Source: Favolaschia claudopus
Taxonomy: Eukaryota > Basidiomycota > Agaricomycetes > Agaricales > Mycenaceae
Assembly: GCA_037176885.1 (NCBI GenBank)
Contig: JAWWNJ010000028.1
Span: forward strand, 1,054,001 to 1,118,000
DNA: 64,000 nucleotides
Direction of reading: 5' to 3'
The stretch's first letter is position 1. Each line of letters starts with the position of its first letter. The position numbers were made by a program, and so were the translations under genes. Shown here one piece after another: positions 11,009 through 23,107 of the stretch. The notes beneath the pieces were generated by a model that saw only the letters and a list, made by a program, of their open reading frames with translations, searched no databases and had not been told where the DNA came from.

Positions 11009-13426
11009 TGACTATGACTCTAGCTTTTCTTTGCTGCTTGGCGTCCATTCGTTTACTCCCGACATCGCTCTGCACCTCGACAGAATTTTCAATTTAGTAC
11101 CATCTCAACTCAACGATCTTCAACCCTTTTCCGTCTCGCGTCACGTCCATGATCCAGGGCTCAACTACTGTGAACCGGGTCACTTCAAGCTCGCTCCCAA
11201 TCCGTGCCGTCCGACATCGACTTTCTTCTCACCGCTCTCTTCAATTTGTTCTTTGCTGCCATCGCCCCCATCTCCCACCGATGTGCTCTGTATGATTTCT
11301 CCAATATCGTTCCTCGCTTGCCATATACTTCCACCTTTCCACCAGGCGTTTCTCCTCCATCCACCCACATCTCTCAGTTCCTCCACTCGGACGCACACAT
11401 AAATCTGCGCTACCACTCCTCCCGACCTCCTTCCTCCTTCCTTCTCCCAGCTCTTATACTACCCCCCGCACATATTTCATACTTTATGCTATGAATACAT
11501 CTACCCTCGTCGTATCGATACACCTCTCCTCTCTTCGTCCGGTCGCCGTCCCTTCACTCTTCCACCATACACACCTTCCTTCGCATCGCAATCTCCTGCA
11601 GCCAACTCTTCATCAGTGTTTTGCCCGTCAATACCACTGGATCGAAATTTCCTCTACTTCTTCCCCGCCTGCTACTTATTGCTCAGAAAGCCGGCCATTC
11701 CATACGTCCCCCTCTATCATGCCTCTTACACTCGCATACATGGACACAATTCTATTCCGTGTCCCCTCCCCCTTCTCGTTTCGTGTGTCCTTTACTTTAT
11801 GTCAACTGCTGGTGCTCCGTGCATCGGCTGCCGCACCTCATACCGCTTTCTAATCCTGGTGAAGATCGTTCCCAGGCGCTGCGCCCTCGTACTCCCAAAC
11901 ACTTATCTCCCAGATGCCCGTCCTTATCGACCTCCTGCCTGTGTGTCTCTACCCATTTCCATACTTGCGCGCCATACACATTTGAATTCTCTTCCCTCAT
12001 TTATCTTCTCTTGCCCCTCCTGCCTCCCCTCGTACTTATACGTCCATGATCCCCCTCCCTACATGTTTCTGTGTGTTGGCCCGTTTGTTGGCATCGCACT
12101 TGCCTTACATTACGCCGCACTGGATGCTTCCTGGTACAGCTGGCTTCCTCGCGTACCCCCACGGCAACTCAATGCTTCAATGCAGCAACGTCCTTCCCTC
12201 GCCCATTCCACTCCCGATATCTTGTTGTTACCGTCGTGGACCGTGCTCTTCGAAACTCTCCGACTTCCGCGACCATTTCAGCGAAGTTGACCACTTTGTT
12301 GTGGTGTCGCTCAATGCACTGACGGGCGTGCGGGATGTGGTGGTCATTGATTCCAGCTGTACTGTTCAGGTGTGTGTTTGTATGATACTCCGCTCGCCGC
12401 CTTCACGCGCTGATGAGGATATTGTTAGTGTTAGCTTTCAGTCCACGCAACACTGTCCTTCCTCATTCATACGGCGGTCGTCGATCTAGTCGAGGATGCT
12501 TTCTATCCTTTCAAGCAGCACCTCCACCCTCGTTTCCTGCTCAAGACAGCGACGGTGCCTTCATGAGTACGATACTTGGGCACATCGCGGACACGAATAT
12601 CCGATATGGCTATGCCGACCTGATCTTATTTTTCTCTTCAAGATCTCGCCCTCCCTTCCACGGCCACTCTCCTCTCCCTCTCTCGCTTGCCTTCGCGCCA
12701 ACGGCCCTTTCCGAGACCCCGTTGCACCACATCCATATCGCTTTCTATCTAGTACTATCTAGTACTAGTGTCTACTGAGCGCTGCCTCTCCGCTGCGTCC
12801 ACTTTCCTTCAACTCTCACCTCCGCTTTGATATTCTGATCTACGCTCAAATTGTTTGCCTTTCCTCTCTTCAAAATTTACGAATTCGACAGCCACCGTCC
12901 ACGGCTCCTTTTCAGTTCACCTATGGACACCCTCAAGAACCGCTGACTCTTCTCCCGCCTGACCGCTTGCCATCGATCCCCTCACACCGCCTTTCCAGCA
13001 CGAGCCCACCGCCTGAAATGTTCGTAGAAGTGGAAGAGACGTGTTTGGATTCGTGAGCGTCCGTTTCGGCTTGATACATTCATTGACCGCGTCGTGCTGT
13101 CGAACGAATGCGGACGGGCGAGCCCTACGATGCCGAGGTCCACAGTGCGTTGTCCGACTACTGCCTTCCTGCACCACACGAGTGTTTCCATGTGATCCTA
13201 CTACCTTGCCCCACCCCCTCACCTTCATATACCACTTCCTATCTGCACACTACCCGGCGCCTCCCCATCTCATCTTCGTCATGCACACCTTCCCTCCTGC
13301 CGCCAAACCCGTGTATCCATTATCGTCTTCGTCTGCCTCGGAGCTCTTCCTCCATTTACATTACCGCAACTTGTTGGTACTCTACATACCTGTGCTCCAT
13401 CTTCTCATTTCTTCATCAAAGAAAAT
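11009..13426. other. CT-rich stretch without recognisable genes
   Basis: About 2.4 kb of pyrimidine-rich plus strand that yields long but meaningless Ser/Pro/Leu frames. A segment near 12460-12590 resembles 51395-51520: both share a GAGGATGCT block, AGCACCTCCACCCTCGT and a GACAGTGCCTTC-like block in the same order. A diverged dispersed repeat is therefore possible. I see no gene, RNA or clear element boundary. Confidence 0.45.
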
Positions 13427-13707
13427 CCAGAGTCAGTGTGGTTAATTATAACTTCTAATAAAGATCAGTGGGAAAGTCCCCTTAGACTCGAAATCTCTCT
13501 CTAATCCTCCAATCTCGGCTCATCGCCAAATATTGACTGTACCCCTAGTTCAATCAGAGCCCAGACGTCAAACCCAAAACTTAACAAATTGAGCAAAAAG
13601 AAACTAGATTTTGCAAGAGAAATATCAGACATCACCATTGGTGCTTTTAGACAATTTTTTGCACAGCAAACCAACAAAAAAATGAAGCAGAGCTATAACA
13701 CAACATT
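13427..13707. repeat. Outer 3' flank of NLR copy A, duplicated at copy B
   Basis: This matches 44224-44510 over most of its length, including AATCCTCCAATCTCGGCTCA and a block reading GCAAAAAGAAACTAGA. It is the downstream flank of the duplicated NLR locus. It is separated from the rest of copy A by the inverted-repeat element that follows. Confidence 0.85.
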
Positions 13708-15475
13708 AGGGTTATTCACACCTCGCCTTTTTGGTTCCCTTTTTGCGTCCTTTTTGCTCTCCTTTTTCTCTTCCTTTTTGCTGATTTTGCATTTTGGTCA
13801 AAAAAGCTCTGTAGAACTTGTTTCTTTTTGTAAACTTTGCCTTTTTACACCTCTGAATAGAAAAGTCAGCATGTACTAGGCAGGCAATGAAAGGAATGCG
13901 AAAAGGGAAGAAAGTCGGGTCAAAAAATGGAGGTAAAAAGGGAGTTCTGAGCGGAGTGTTCACACCTCCCTTTTTGCGGCCCATTTTTTGCTCCCTTTTT
14001 TCTACCGTTTCGGCCAAAACTGCACATTTAACCCCAATTTTTTCATAGGTCTTCCCTTTTTAAGGCTCGATACTGATGTCCGTGGTCGATACTGATACTG
14101 ATACTGAGCGGAGTTTGAAAACACGTGCAAACCGGCCCGAATTACTACCGGCGTCCAAATTCACTCACTATGTTTGAGTTCGCCGCATTCTGCTGCTGGA
14201 AACCGGCAGAGCCTATAGATCTCTTTTGCCCCAGTTAAATCCAAGTCACCCTGACTTCCCACACTGTGAATATACAACTACAAAACACGAAACTTTCCGC
14301 GGGTGCGTAGGTCCAACAACTTGAAAATTCCTATTTGATTCGATGCAACCGAACATTATACAGATTGAGTATTGCAGACAATTACTAGAGGGGGAGGGGA
14401 TACACTGGCTACAGCGGCAAACACGCCGACTTCATATACAACTGTGCATGTACAAGTAGCGCGAAAGCGGTGCCGCGTGCACAGTTAGCACAAGACAAAT
14501 AGAGCTGCATACTCAGATCAAGAAGACTTCACGAGATGACGGACGGGGAGAATGAATAACAACGAGGGAGCGTACAACGCGTATAAAGCCGTTGTGGAGC
14601 AAAAGTCAGCAAGATCAATTAGCTTATATGGTGAACTCACCTGGCATTCCCGCTGCATTACTTTTGCTGACACTCATAGCATAGTGGGGTTCACTCTCTC
14701 ATTGAATGGAAGTGGCCGCAGACCGGAATTTTTGTGACCAAAGGAGGAGTGACGAGTAATGGCGAGTTCAGAATGGACGGCCGTAGATTGGGGAAACTAG
14801 GCGGGCCGGCAGGCCGCAGGCACTATATCTAGAGTAGCATGAGATTGAAATTGAAGTTCGCCGCCAGGAAAGAAGAATGAGGGGTCGGATAGAGGCTGCC
14901 AGTGGCGGGCGGCTGAGCAAAACAAGTTTAGATCAATGTTGCCAGCGCGAAGGTGGAGAAGTCCGAAACACCGATAAAGGCCGAAACTGATGAAGACTTG
15001 AAACTCCGCTCAGTATCGAAAGATACTCAGCTTTATTTATTCTAAGGTACCTGCGATTCGAACAAATACAGAAATAATCAGGGACGCTTTTGAGTAGATT
15101 AGAAAGCCACTGCTGTACTCAGCACAATATTCTTGTCTTGTAAACCAATATTCTACGCAGGTGTCTTCAGTATCGAGGAAATACGTCAGTGCATTCGTGT
15201 GACTGATCGGGAGCGTGTTTGAGCTCGGAACAGAGTGCAGAGGGTGCCGCCAGTCAAGGACAAACACTCTCTTTTCACGTGCAGTATTTTAGTTTCTTTT
15301 TTTCTTTAATTTCGTAATTTCACCCACAGACATCAGTATCGAGCCCTGTTTAACAGTCTGATTGGAAAAGGCCAAAAAAACCGGAAGAAAAACGAAGAGA
15401 ATACAAAAAACGGCGAAAAAGGAAGTGAAAAAGGAAGCAAAAAAGGAGCGGAAAAAGGGAGGTGTGAACGACCCT
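13708..15475. mobile_element. Inverted-repeat element with CCTTTTTGC-type subterminal arrays, 1768 bp
   Basis: Left end AGGGTTATTCACACCTC and right end (reverse complement) AGGGTCGTTCACACCTC, each followed by irregular runs of CCTTTTT units. It is flanked by ATT on both sides (13705-13707 and 15476-15478). Copy B of the locus carries the uninterrupted site, which confirms an insertion. No transposase is visible, so it is non-autonomous. A 3-bp duplication would fit PIF/Harbinger- or CACTA-like elements, but the termini do not settle it. Inside are further inverted pairs: GATACTGAGCGGAGTTT at 14100-14116 versus 15001-15017, and GCTCGATACTGATGTC near 14064 versus 15331. Confidence 0.75.
14100..15017. 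repeat. Internal inverted pair, possible nested element
   Basis: GATACTGAGCGGAGTTT at 14100-14116 is inverted at 15001-15017. A third partial copy (CTGAGCGGAGT) lies at 13949, next to an internal GTTCACACCTCCCTTTTTG end-like sequence. This could be one element nested in a relative, or an element with complex ends. No duplication was resolved. Confidence 0.45.
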
Positions 15476-15768
15476 ATTGAGGGGGCTCTCACTTCGTGCT
15501 AAGAAATTCCAGAATTTGAGGGAGCTATATGAAAATTGGTTGCTGTTCAAGAAATTTGAAGGACTTTGAACTGGACAACAAAAAAGGCATGATATCTGGC
15601 TTTATTCAGCTGCCCTCCTCTTTGCCTTTGACTTAAAATATTAGTGGACTCCCAAGTCTTTGAAGGGTTCCAACCTTCCTAATGCAACAATTCTATCAAG
15701 CAGATTTCTAATTTATTGGCTGTCGAAACATGGATGATATTCAAAAGATTTGTACATAACACACATAT

Positions 15769-18700
15769 CTAGCACCCTAATTCACGCAATGACTTGAATA
15801 GACGAGGGATCATGAATTTAGCTCTGCAGGCATTGGAGTGTCAGATACTGGAATTGAGGAGGGTGCTTGAAGATCGACTAAGCTCACGGTGATAGGGCCG
15901 CTCAGCGGCTAGGCATGAAATGCCCGGAATTTATCGATTTTCGAGACCTATCAGCGGGAGAAGTGAGGCTAGGATAATAGAAGATATGCCCGTCCTCGCG
16001 GGCAGTATCTTATTGCTGTGGATAGCCGACAAGCTGGCGGGACACTAACGGGTAGCGGCGGCTTAGCGACGTTTCCCTAAACATGGGTGCGAGACTCTGC
16101 CGCTGACTATTTCTAAACTGCCGGGCCAAGAGACTTAGTGAGAAACTACTATCTCGAGGTGCTGGAGGCGACTAAGAGGAACTACCAACCTCCCTGAGGT
16201 TAGGCGCTCACCCGCCGACCAACATGAAGAAGATCTAGCGGGGGACCATACTGAGTTCAACTTCGAACTCAGGACGGCCACCATTCTACCGACGAACAGG
16301 ATCACCGGCAGGCTCTACCCGAGCACACCGGCCGATTACGGACAGCCGGGACTTAACCGACTGCCAGCGGGAGCACCGCGGCGCCAGCGGCTATCCAGCC
16401 AACGGCTCTGTCAGAATGATGAGAAGGACATGGCGAGTTGCCGGGGGCATTTCCCGCTGATTGCGGACAACCCGAACGGCGAGTGGCGAGCCGCTAACGC
16501 GACTCGGCTCTCCCTATTTTCCCTAGAACTTAGATTGTTCTGAAGATAGAAGACGAGACGAACTTGACCGCTGTCGAGCCGTTGACTAACTACTCAGCGG
16601 GAAGCCTTTTCGACTTCAACTCGACCAGCGGCAAGACCATATTATGAAGGAAGAATTTCGTGTCCCCTCCCGGGGACATGGCAACCAGCACGCCATTGCA
16701 CTGCAATAAGGCGCAATACCCACCCGTCCGCATGGACTTTCTCCGGGAGGCAGTCTTTTCACTCACGACTGGCAATCCTGAATATACCATTGGTTCCCAG
16801 CGGGCGCGGCATCAAACTTGGACACTCTCTCATCATGATTTTATTTGGTTGTTTCTGCTCCCGCTGCATGTATTTAAGCTCCCGGTGTACTTTTGTTACT
16901 CAGTCAATTACCTACCCGTAGACAAGGGCAGTTTGTAGCGGACTCTAGAATTTGAATTGAACTTTGAAAGAGACTAGACTTGATATCTGAGAGAGACTCG
17001 AGTGATACGGAAAGACTTGTGGCATACCGAGCCGCCAGAACTTCGAGAGCCCCGCCAGCCTTTGAGCCCGAGCCCTCCTGAAATACGAAGCCCCGTTTCT
17101 CGCCGTTCCGCGGTATAACCAAGACCCCCGTTCGTGCTTGATTCCGCGCCGTCGACGCCCCGTGTGCCAGCCGTTCCGCGGTATAACCAAGACCCCCGTT
17201 CGAGCTCGCCGCCGCGTAGTGGTGTAACTGCCCGGGTCACTGTTAGTGTCCGCGCCATCGACATAAGAGCCCCGCTTCTCGCCAGAGCCGCGCCGGTCGT
17301 ATAAGAACCCCGTCCCGCTGAGCCGCGCCTTCTGCCCGCCGGTTGTCATCCAGAAAGCTTCTTGCCGGTTGACGATCCACTACCGGGCGACGCTTTTCTA
17401 TTGGCACGGAGACCCTCCCCGCTAGACTCAGAATTTCTCATTTCGAAGTCTCAGAAAGAGTGACTCTTCGCTTCTCCCGCTGCGAATCGTTTTGCCCGCT
17501 ACGTTCTCGCTAGACAATCTAGTAGTTCGTCCCGCTCAAACGTAGCGACCTTGATTGATTGAAGCTTGCACAAGTATTCTGAGGGACGATACGTGCTCCC
17601 GCCACCCCGAACACACACACACACACGTCGTATTGGATTAGATTTTGTGATTTTATATTTCGGTATATTTCACGCCTACACCTACACGCACCGTTTCAAC
17701 GGGGGCAGACATTTGGCTAGCATTCTCATGATCTTCATTTCCCACCCTTGCCTTGAAGGCTCTCTGCCTCGCTCCATCGGCCCTGCTGATGATAAATTGC
17801 TGCCTGGCTTGCCATGCTCATCAGGGTGTCTGGATGCTCGTTTCCCAGCACTCGCTCTCTTGCCTCAAGAACAACAACCTCAAGGCTCTCTGCATCGCTC
17901 CACTGGCCCTGGTCCCTGTAAGTTGTTGCCAGGTTTGCCATGCTTCTCAACGTGTCTGGATGCTCATTTCCCAACACTCGCTTGCTCGCCTCAAGAACAG
18001 CAACCTGAAGGCTCTCTGCATCACTCCATCGGCCCTGCTGGCGGTAAGTATATGCCAGGTTTGCCATGTCTGCCAGTGTGTGTGGATGCTCATTTCCCAG
18101 CACTCGCTTGTTTGCCTCAAGAACAACAATCCCCAGGCTCTCTGTCTCGCTCCATCGGCCCTGCGCCTGGTAAGTATATGCCAAGTTTGCCATGCTCGTC
18201 AACGTGTGTCTGGATGCTCATTTCCCAACACTCGCTTGCTCGCCTCAAGAACAGCAACCTCAAGGCTCTCTGCATCGCTCCATCGGCCCTGCTGATGATA
18301 AATTGCTGCCTGGCTTGCCATGCTCATCAGGGTGTCTGGATGCTCGTTTCCCAGCACTCGCTCTCTTGCCTCAAGAACAACAACCTCAAGGCTCTCTGCA
18401 TCGCTCCACCGGCCCTGCTGCCAGTAAGTGTGTGCCAGATTTGCCATGCTTGTCAGTGTGTCTGGATGCTCATATCCCCGGACTCGCTTGCTTGATTCAA
18501 GAACAGCGACCTCAAGGCTCTCTGCATCACTCCACCGGCCCTGCTGCCGGTAAGTAGCTGCCAGGTTTGCCATGCTCGTCAGGGTGTGTGGATGCTCATT
18601 TCCAAGCACTCGTTTACTTGTCTCAAAAACAATGACATCAAGGCTCTCTGCATCGTTCCATCGGCCCTGCTGGCGGTACATATTTGCCAGGTTTGCCATG

Positions 18701-20415
18701 CTTGTCAGCGTGTCTGGATGCTCATTCCCCAGCTCTTGCTTTCTTCTTTTGACTATTGCCACTTGAAGTACTTCCGCATTTTGATATTGCCCTGCTTCAG
18801 ATAGTACCAGTGCTATTCCAGTTGCCACATATGTGTCCAAATCACATTTACGCCTGCCAAACAGCTGAGCAATATGGTAAATCAAACTGTGCCGATATGT
18901 GTAGTCTGCAAGTTCAAATCTCCAGGGCACAGATAAACCAATCATAGTAAAAACACTTTTTGACATGTCTTCTTTGGCTATTGTGCTGCTACTCCAGTAT
19001 TGAATTAATGGATGGACACTATAGGAATCATCAACTATATTTTGCTCTATCAGTGAATATGCCTGCAGCTCTCTTGCTAGTTCAAGGAAGACTAAAGGAT
19101 CCCAGCTTTGGTTTGCCCCTCCAATTTCAGCCAACATGTTGTTGATTGTCTCTTGCAACTCTGAGTCCTCAAGCTCCATGTCTGATAATGTAGCCTTTTG
19201 GAACATTTCCTCCCTGATGTTCTGGTGATGCAGCTGGGAGCAAATATGCAGAAAAGTTCTGCTGCCTGTGCTTAGCTTTTGATAGCTTAGATTCCAAGTC
19301 ACATATACTGCTAAACCATATTGGCCTTGGCCCTGAACCTCTGCACGCTGTAGTAGGTTGTCTCGAGAGGCTTTATAAAGTTCCAGATATTTGTTGAGAC
19401 TGCTACATGCATGAATGTAGCCCCCTGCTTGAGTGACAGCCAAAGCAAAGCAATAAAGTTCCTAAGAGACTTGAGTACAGAGAAGCTTAACAACTCATCC
19501 TTGGCCCACCTTGACAATAGTTGTAGCTACTTGCTCTTTGTTATCACCTATGGCTTTCTTGTCAGCTAACTTCAGTAGCAAATTCTTTGCATCATCAAGA
19601 GTCATGTCTGATACTTTGAAGTCTCCTCCATGTATACAGAGTTCTGGGTTCCGAGTTGTGATGAGAATATTGCCAAATGTACAAGGAGGAAAGAATTTTG
19701 AGATGTCCAGTTTGGGTTCATCAGCATTGTCTAGTATGAGAAGCCACTCTCCCTGTCGACTGGCAAGCCAGTACAATCCTTCCTGTGTTGTCGCTTCAGA
19801 TGTTGCTGGTGCAAGAAGCTTCATATCAGATTCTGCAGTTTGTTCACTAGTCGCATCAACAAAATATGTTTCAGAGAAACTTTGAACAGCTTCAGGTAAT
19901 TTCAGTCATGATGCTCTTAATTTCACCCACCGGTTCATGGTTTGGGCCTGTTGCGCAAATTTGAAGGCAAGTTGACTCTTTCCAGAACCACCAAGACCGT
20001 GTAAGACAAAAACCTTTCTTGAGCCTCGGTCCTGAGCAAAGTATTGGTGTATTTCGTCAAGAGTCTCTTGCCGTCCTGTAAAAGAGGGCACTGGAAGGGG
20101 ACACATTTTCCGATTCTTGGTTTTCACTTCATCTTTGAATGCTACGGAGGCTATCTCAAATCAGCCTAGTTTCCGCCTGTTGTTGAACTGCATACCATTG
20201 TGGAAGGTCATGTTGTTGATAACACCAGATTCTGACACCAATGAAACTTGCGGACCTTCACCCAGGCCACCACCCCCACCAGTCCCTGCATTCCCTCCTG
20301 GCCCGCCTGCCCCTCCAGTACCTCCTATAGGAGGTCGCGCTTAAGCATCGGAGAGCTCGAACGACATAGACTCCATACCGTGGAATGAGATGTGCTGGGT
20401 TGTCGAAGAAGTCAT
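15769..20415 (-). pseudogene. NB-ARC/TPR NLR-like gene, copy A (decayed)
   Basis: Paralogue of the intact gene at 44815-48583. The 5' half is still well formed: exons 20415-20379, 20324-20196, 20150-19931, 19879-19510 and 19461 onward are in phase. They encode a Gly-rich N-terminus, P-loop GLGGSGKS, Walker B LLILDNAD and ILITTRN. About eight TPR units of 42 residues follow. Damage: an extra GT near 18203 (GTGTGTCTGG instead of GTGTCTGG) shifts the frame and gives a stop at 18199, while the neighbouring frame continues to 17735. A TG...CA element (15890-17698) splits the C-terminal part. About 17 bp are missing near 15825 relative to copy B, shifting the tail. The stop homologous to copy B would be at 15769. 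A shortened NB-ARC/TPR protein could still be made. Confidence 0.85.
15890..17698. mobile_element. Solo-LTR-like insertion, 1809 bp
   Basis: Comparison with copy B places an insertion here. It begins TGATAGGGCC, ends ACCGTTTCA and is flanked by ACGG on both sides (15886-15889 and 17699-17702). TG...CA ends, a 4-bp duplication, no coding capacity and a TATTTAAG box near 16870 suggest one long LTR left after recombination. A segment of about 33 bp (GCCGTTCCGCGGTATAACC and onward) is repeated directly near 17102 and 17169. No partner LTR occurs in the window, so the element family is unknown. Confidence 0.65.
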
Positions 20416-22567
20416 CTTTGCTTGTCGTCGTGGTTGGGGTGGGAGTTGTGTAGCACACGTTGGCTACACGTTGTGATCGCCCGAGTGACTAAAAAGGTTT
20501 GGCGCTTGGGCGCTTGTTCGGCGCTAAGACGGCCTGCCGAGTTGGTGGCTCGCTATTTTAGGTCTTTCCATGTTAACTCATACATAACCATTCGGCGTTG
20601 TGTAAGGTATATCTGTCCGCATTTCACGCCGCTCCACTTACTTGTGACATCGACTCTGAGCATATCGATGCAGCGTCGACCACATCTAACCGACCCATCG
20701 AGTCGAAGAGTAGAATATCGTTCAATAAAAATCCTTCTGCGCGTATAGTTTTCGTCGAGTCCATCTTAAAGATTTCGAACGTGTTGCTGTCGGAATAATG
20801 TATAAGATGCTCTGCTAGCGGAGTCGATAAAGGTTCGCTTGAGCGTGGTCGATCAGGAGGAAAACAAAGGGAAGGAAAGCATACGATTTAAGATTAGATA
20901 GCGAGAAGAAGGTCACGGAGGGGCTTCCGTTGTAGTGTGTTAACACAGAGACTCCGAGAAGAGTGCAATAAGTTCGACGGACGAGAGGCCCTGAGGGAAG
21001 CGATGATCAAAACCAGAATGCGACGGGAAAATGGCTTAAAAGATAATGTATTTCCGGGGGTGCAAGATATTGGTAGAAGAAGGCGATTAGGATGGGCGTA
21101 GTCATAGAGGCTCCCCAGGAAGGCCACCAGATATGTATACAAATGTCAGTGCAGGTTTGTAGCCCGGAGCCAGAAATGGTACGCGTTGCCATTGGGCATA
21201 TGAGGTGACGACTGGGATAGAGAGGAGGCGTCAACGGCTCGTGCTTGAGAGGGAGACAAGGAGTGCGGCGGCGGATATATTAGTCGAGTCGCAGCGGCAA
21301 TGTCACGGTATTCCAGGGCTTTGATTCCTTCCATGCTGCTGAGGAAAGGACTCATTTTTGGGCCAATAAAATAGAGTACGGGACGCTGATTGCGAGCCAT
21401 GAGTCCAAGAGTCGTTGACGGGTTGAAGCCATAGTCAGTGGCTAATCCAATCCAAAGTCGGACTATGACCATGAGTTGATGAGCCAGTGGCCAGTGGCCA
21501 ACCAGTGGCACTCGACCAACAGAGACGAAACTCGAGTGCCGACTGAGAAAGTCGCCGAGTTCATCGAAATCACTGAAAATACAGGGACGAATAGCACACC
21601 GATTCTTGCCGTGGAGCAGACCGGGCATTCAATGAGCTTGAAGGCGAGAACGATGAGGAAGACAAGAGGCAAGCATCGGACATCAGCACCGAAATTTTTT
21701 CGTCCTGAACTCGCACAACGAAACTCGGCTTACCCTCGCTCAACGTTCAACGCCAGGGTTGACGAGCGTAGTGCAGCGAGTAAAAGGCCGTCAGGAATCG
21801 CGGGTGTCTAGCTCCCAATTAGCGCGTGGACAACGGACAAAAGGACTCTACCATTCTTTTGTTCTTCTTCCAGACTTCCTTGATTCAAGTCCTCTTCGCT
21901 TTGTATACTCTTCAGCAGCAGCGTTCGTCGTCGACGGTGTAATTCAAGCCACTTTCAATCTCTAAGGCTGGCTGTCTGGGAGCGTATGCTGACTTTTATC
22001 GGTCACTCGTCAACCCTCTTATCCTTGGGGGAGCTTCAAGTTCGTCAACCCTGCTGTTCTTGGCATCCCAGCGTCTAGGATGACACACCTCGATGTAGCA
22101 TGCGGGATCAGACTATTAGTATCAAGTGTTCTCGAGGCTATCTAGGTTTCGCTGCTCTCTATCCGTTCCGCCACGGACGATGTAAGGCGCGTCGCCATGC
22201 ATCGCCTCTCTTTGCTCACGTTTTAACAGCTCTGTCAACTAGCCTCAATCGTCATATCGCAGCCAAAGCTCGACGAGACATCGTCTGCTCAGTCCCCACC
22301 CTTTCACTCTTTCCCTCGCTTCCGTTATGCGAATCTACCCTCCGATTCCCCTCTTTTATCCGTATGGATTTCCAAGCTCAAATTCCAGTCAAGTAGTACC
22401 CTTTCCACGACAGCCAAGCCGTCTTTTCACCGCCTCTTCCCTGTCAATCTCATCTACGCTCATACACTGTCGCTTTCCCTCCCCAACTACCTACCCCCAT
22501 ACTCTACGTCTCAGTTTGTTCAATCCGTCACTTCCGCTTCTCTTGCGTTTGCGATATTCAATGTACG
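20416..22567. other. Region upstream of NLR copy A, no gene seen
   Basis: The first 40 bp or so beside the NLR start resemble the upstream sequence of copy B (ACCACGACGACAA-like). The rest shows short frames only. A 160-codon frame at 21146-21628 (minus) has no recognisable content. The right edge is the 5-bp target duplication GTACG (22563-22567) of the chromovirus. Confidence 0.5.
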
Positions 22568-23106
22568 TGTTACGCCCATGCAGTTTCACCCGGTCGTCCG
22601 GCCATCCGTCCCCCGGCCTCCGGCCATCCGGCCCCCGGCCTACTTATACTTGTCCGTCCTTCTGTGCTCCGGTTCATCCGTCGAAGCATACACCCATCGG
22701 GTTTTCGCAATGAAGGTCTTCTGAGCGTTCCCGAATCAATCCCATGATCTATGCCTGTATGCTTCTCTCTTATTGTCTCTATTGTCTTTATTGTTCTTTC
22801 GCTTACAACTCTTATTGTCTTTACTTACTATTACCTTATATGGCCTTTCTCCGTAATACGTATATATACCTATCTACTTCGTCTTGTAACTTCAGTTGAA
22901 AATTAACGTGCTTTGCCTCCGCATTGCTCCGTGGTCAGAATCCTCTATCTTCTTGGAAGTCTAGTTAGTGGCGTACCCTTAGCCCCCTGTGGTATCGCTT
23001 CACCCGTCCTCCGTATCCGTCCTCCGTCCTCCGTCTCTTCCGTCATCTCCGTCCTCCGGCCTCCGGCCACCCGTCCTCCGTTCCTTTGTTCGACACGGAT
23101 ATAACA
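22568..23106 (+). repeat. 5' LTR of the chromovirus
   Basis: Starts TGTTACGCCC and ends GGATATAACA, 539 bp, the same length as the 3' LTR. It contains CCGTCC/CCGGCC-rich tracts at both ends and a T-rich middle with TATATATACC near 22861. No clear tRNA-type primer binding site (TGG...) follows the LTR. Confidence 0.97.
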
Positions 23107-23107
23107 G

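Noticed and set aside
15030..15070. GATTCGAAC as part of a tRNA gene
   Set aside because: Only a B-box-like stretch is present; there is no A box or foldable cloverleaf around it. I found no tRNA or rRNA elsewhere either.
21146..21628. 160-codon minus-strand frame upstream of NLR copy A
   Set aside because: No recognisable content and no homologous frame upstream of copy B.
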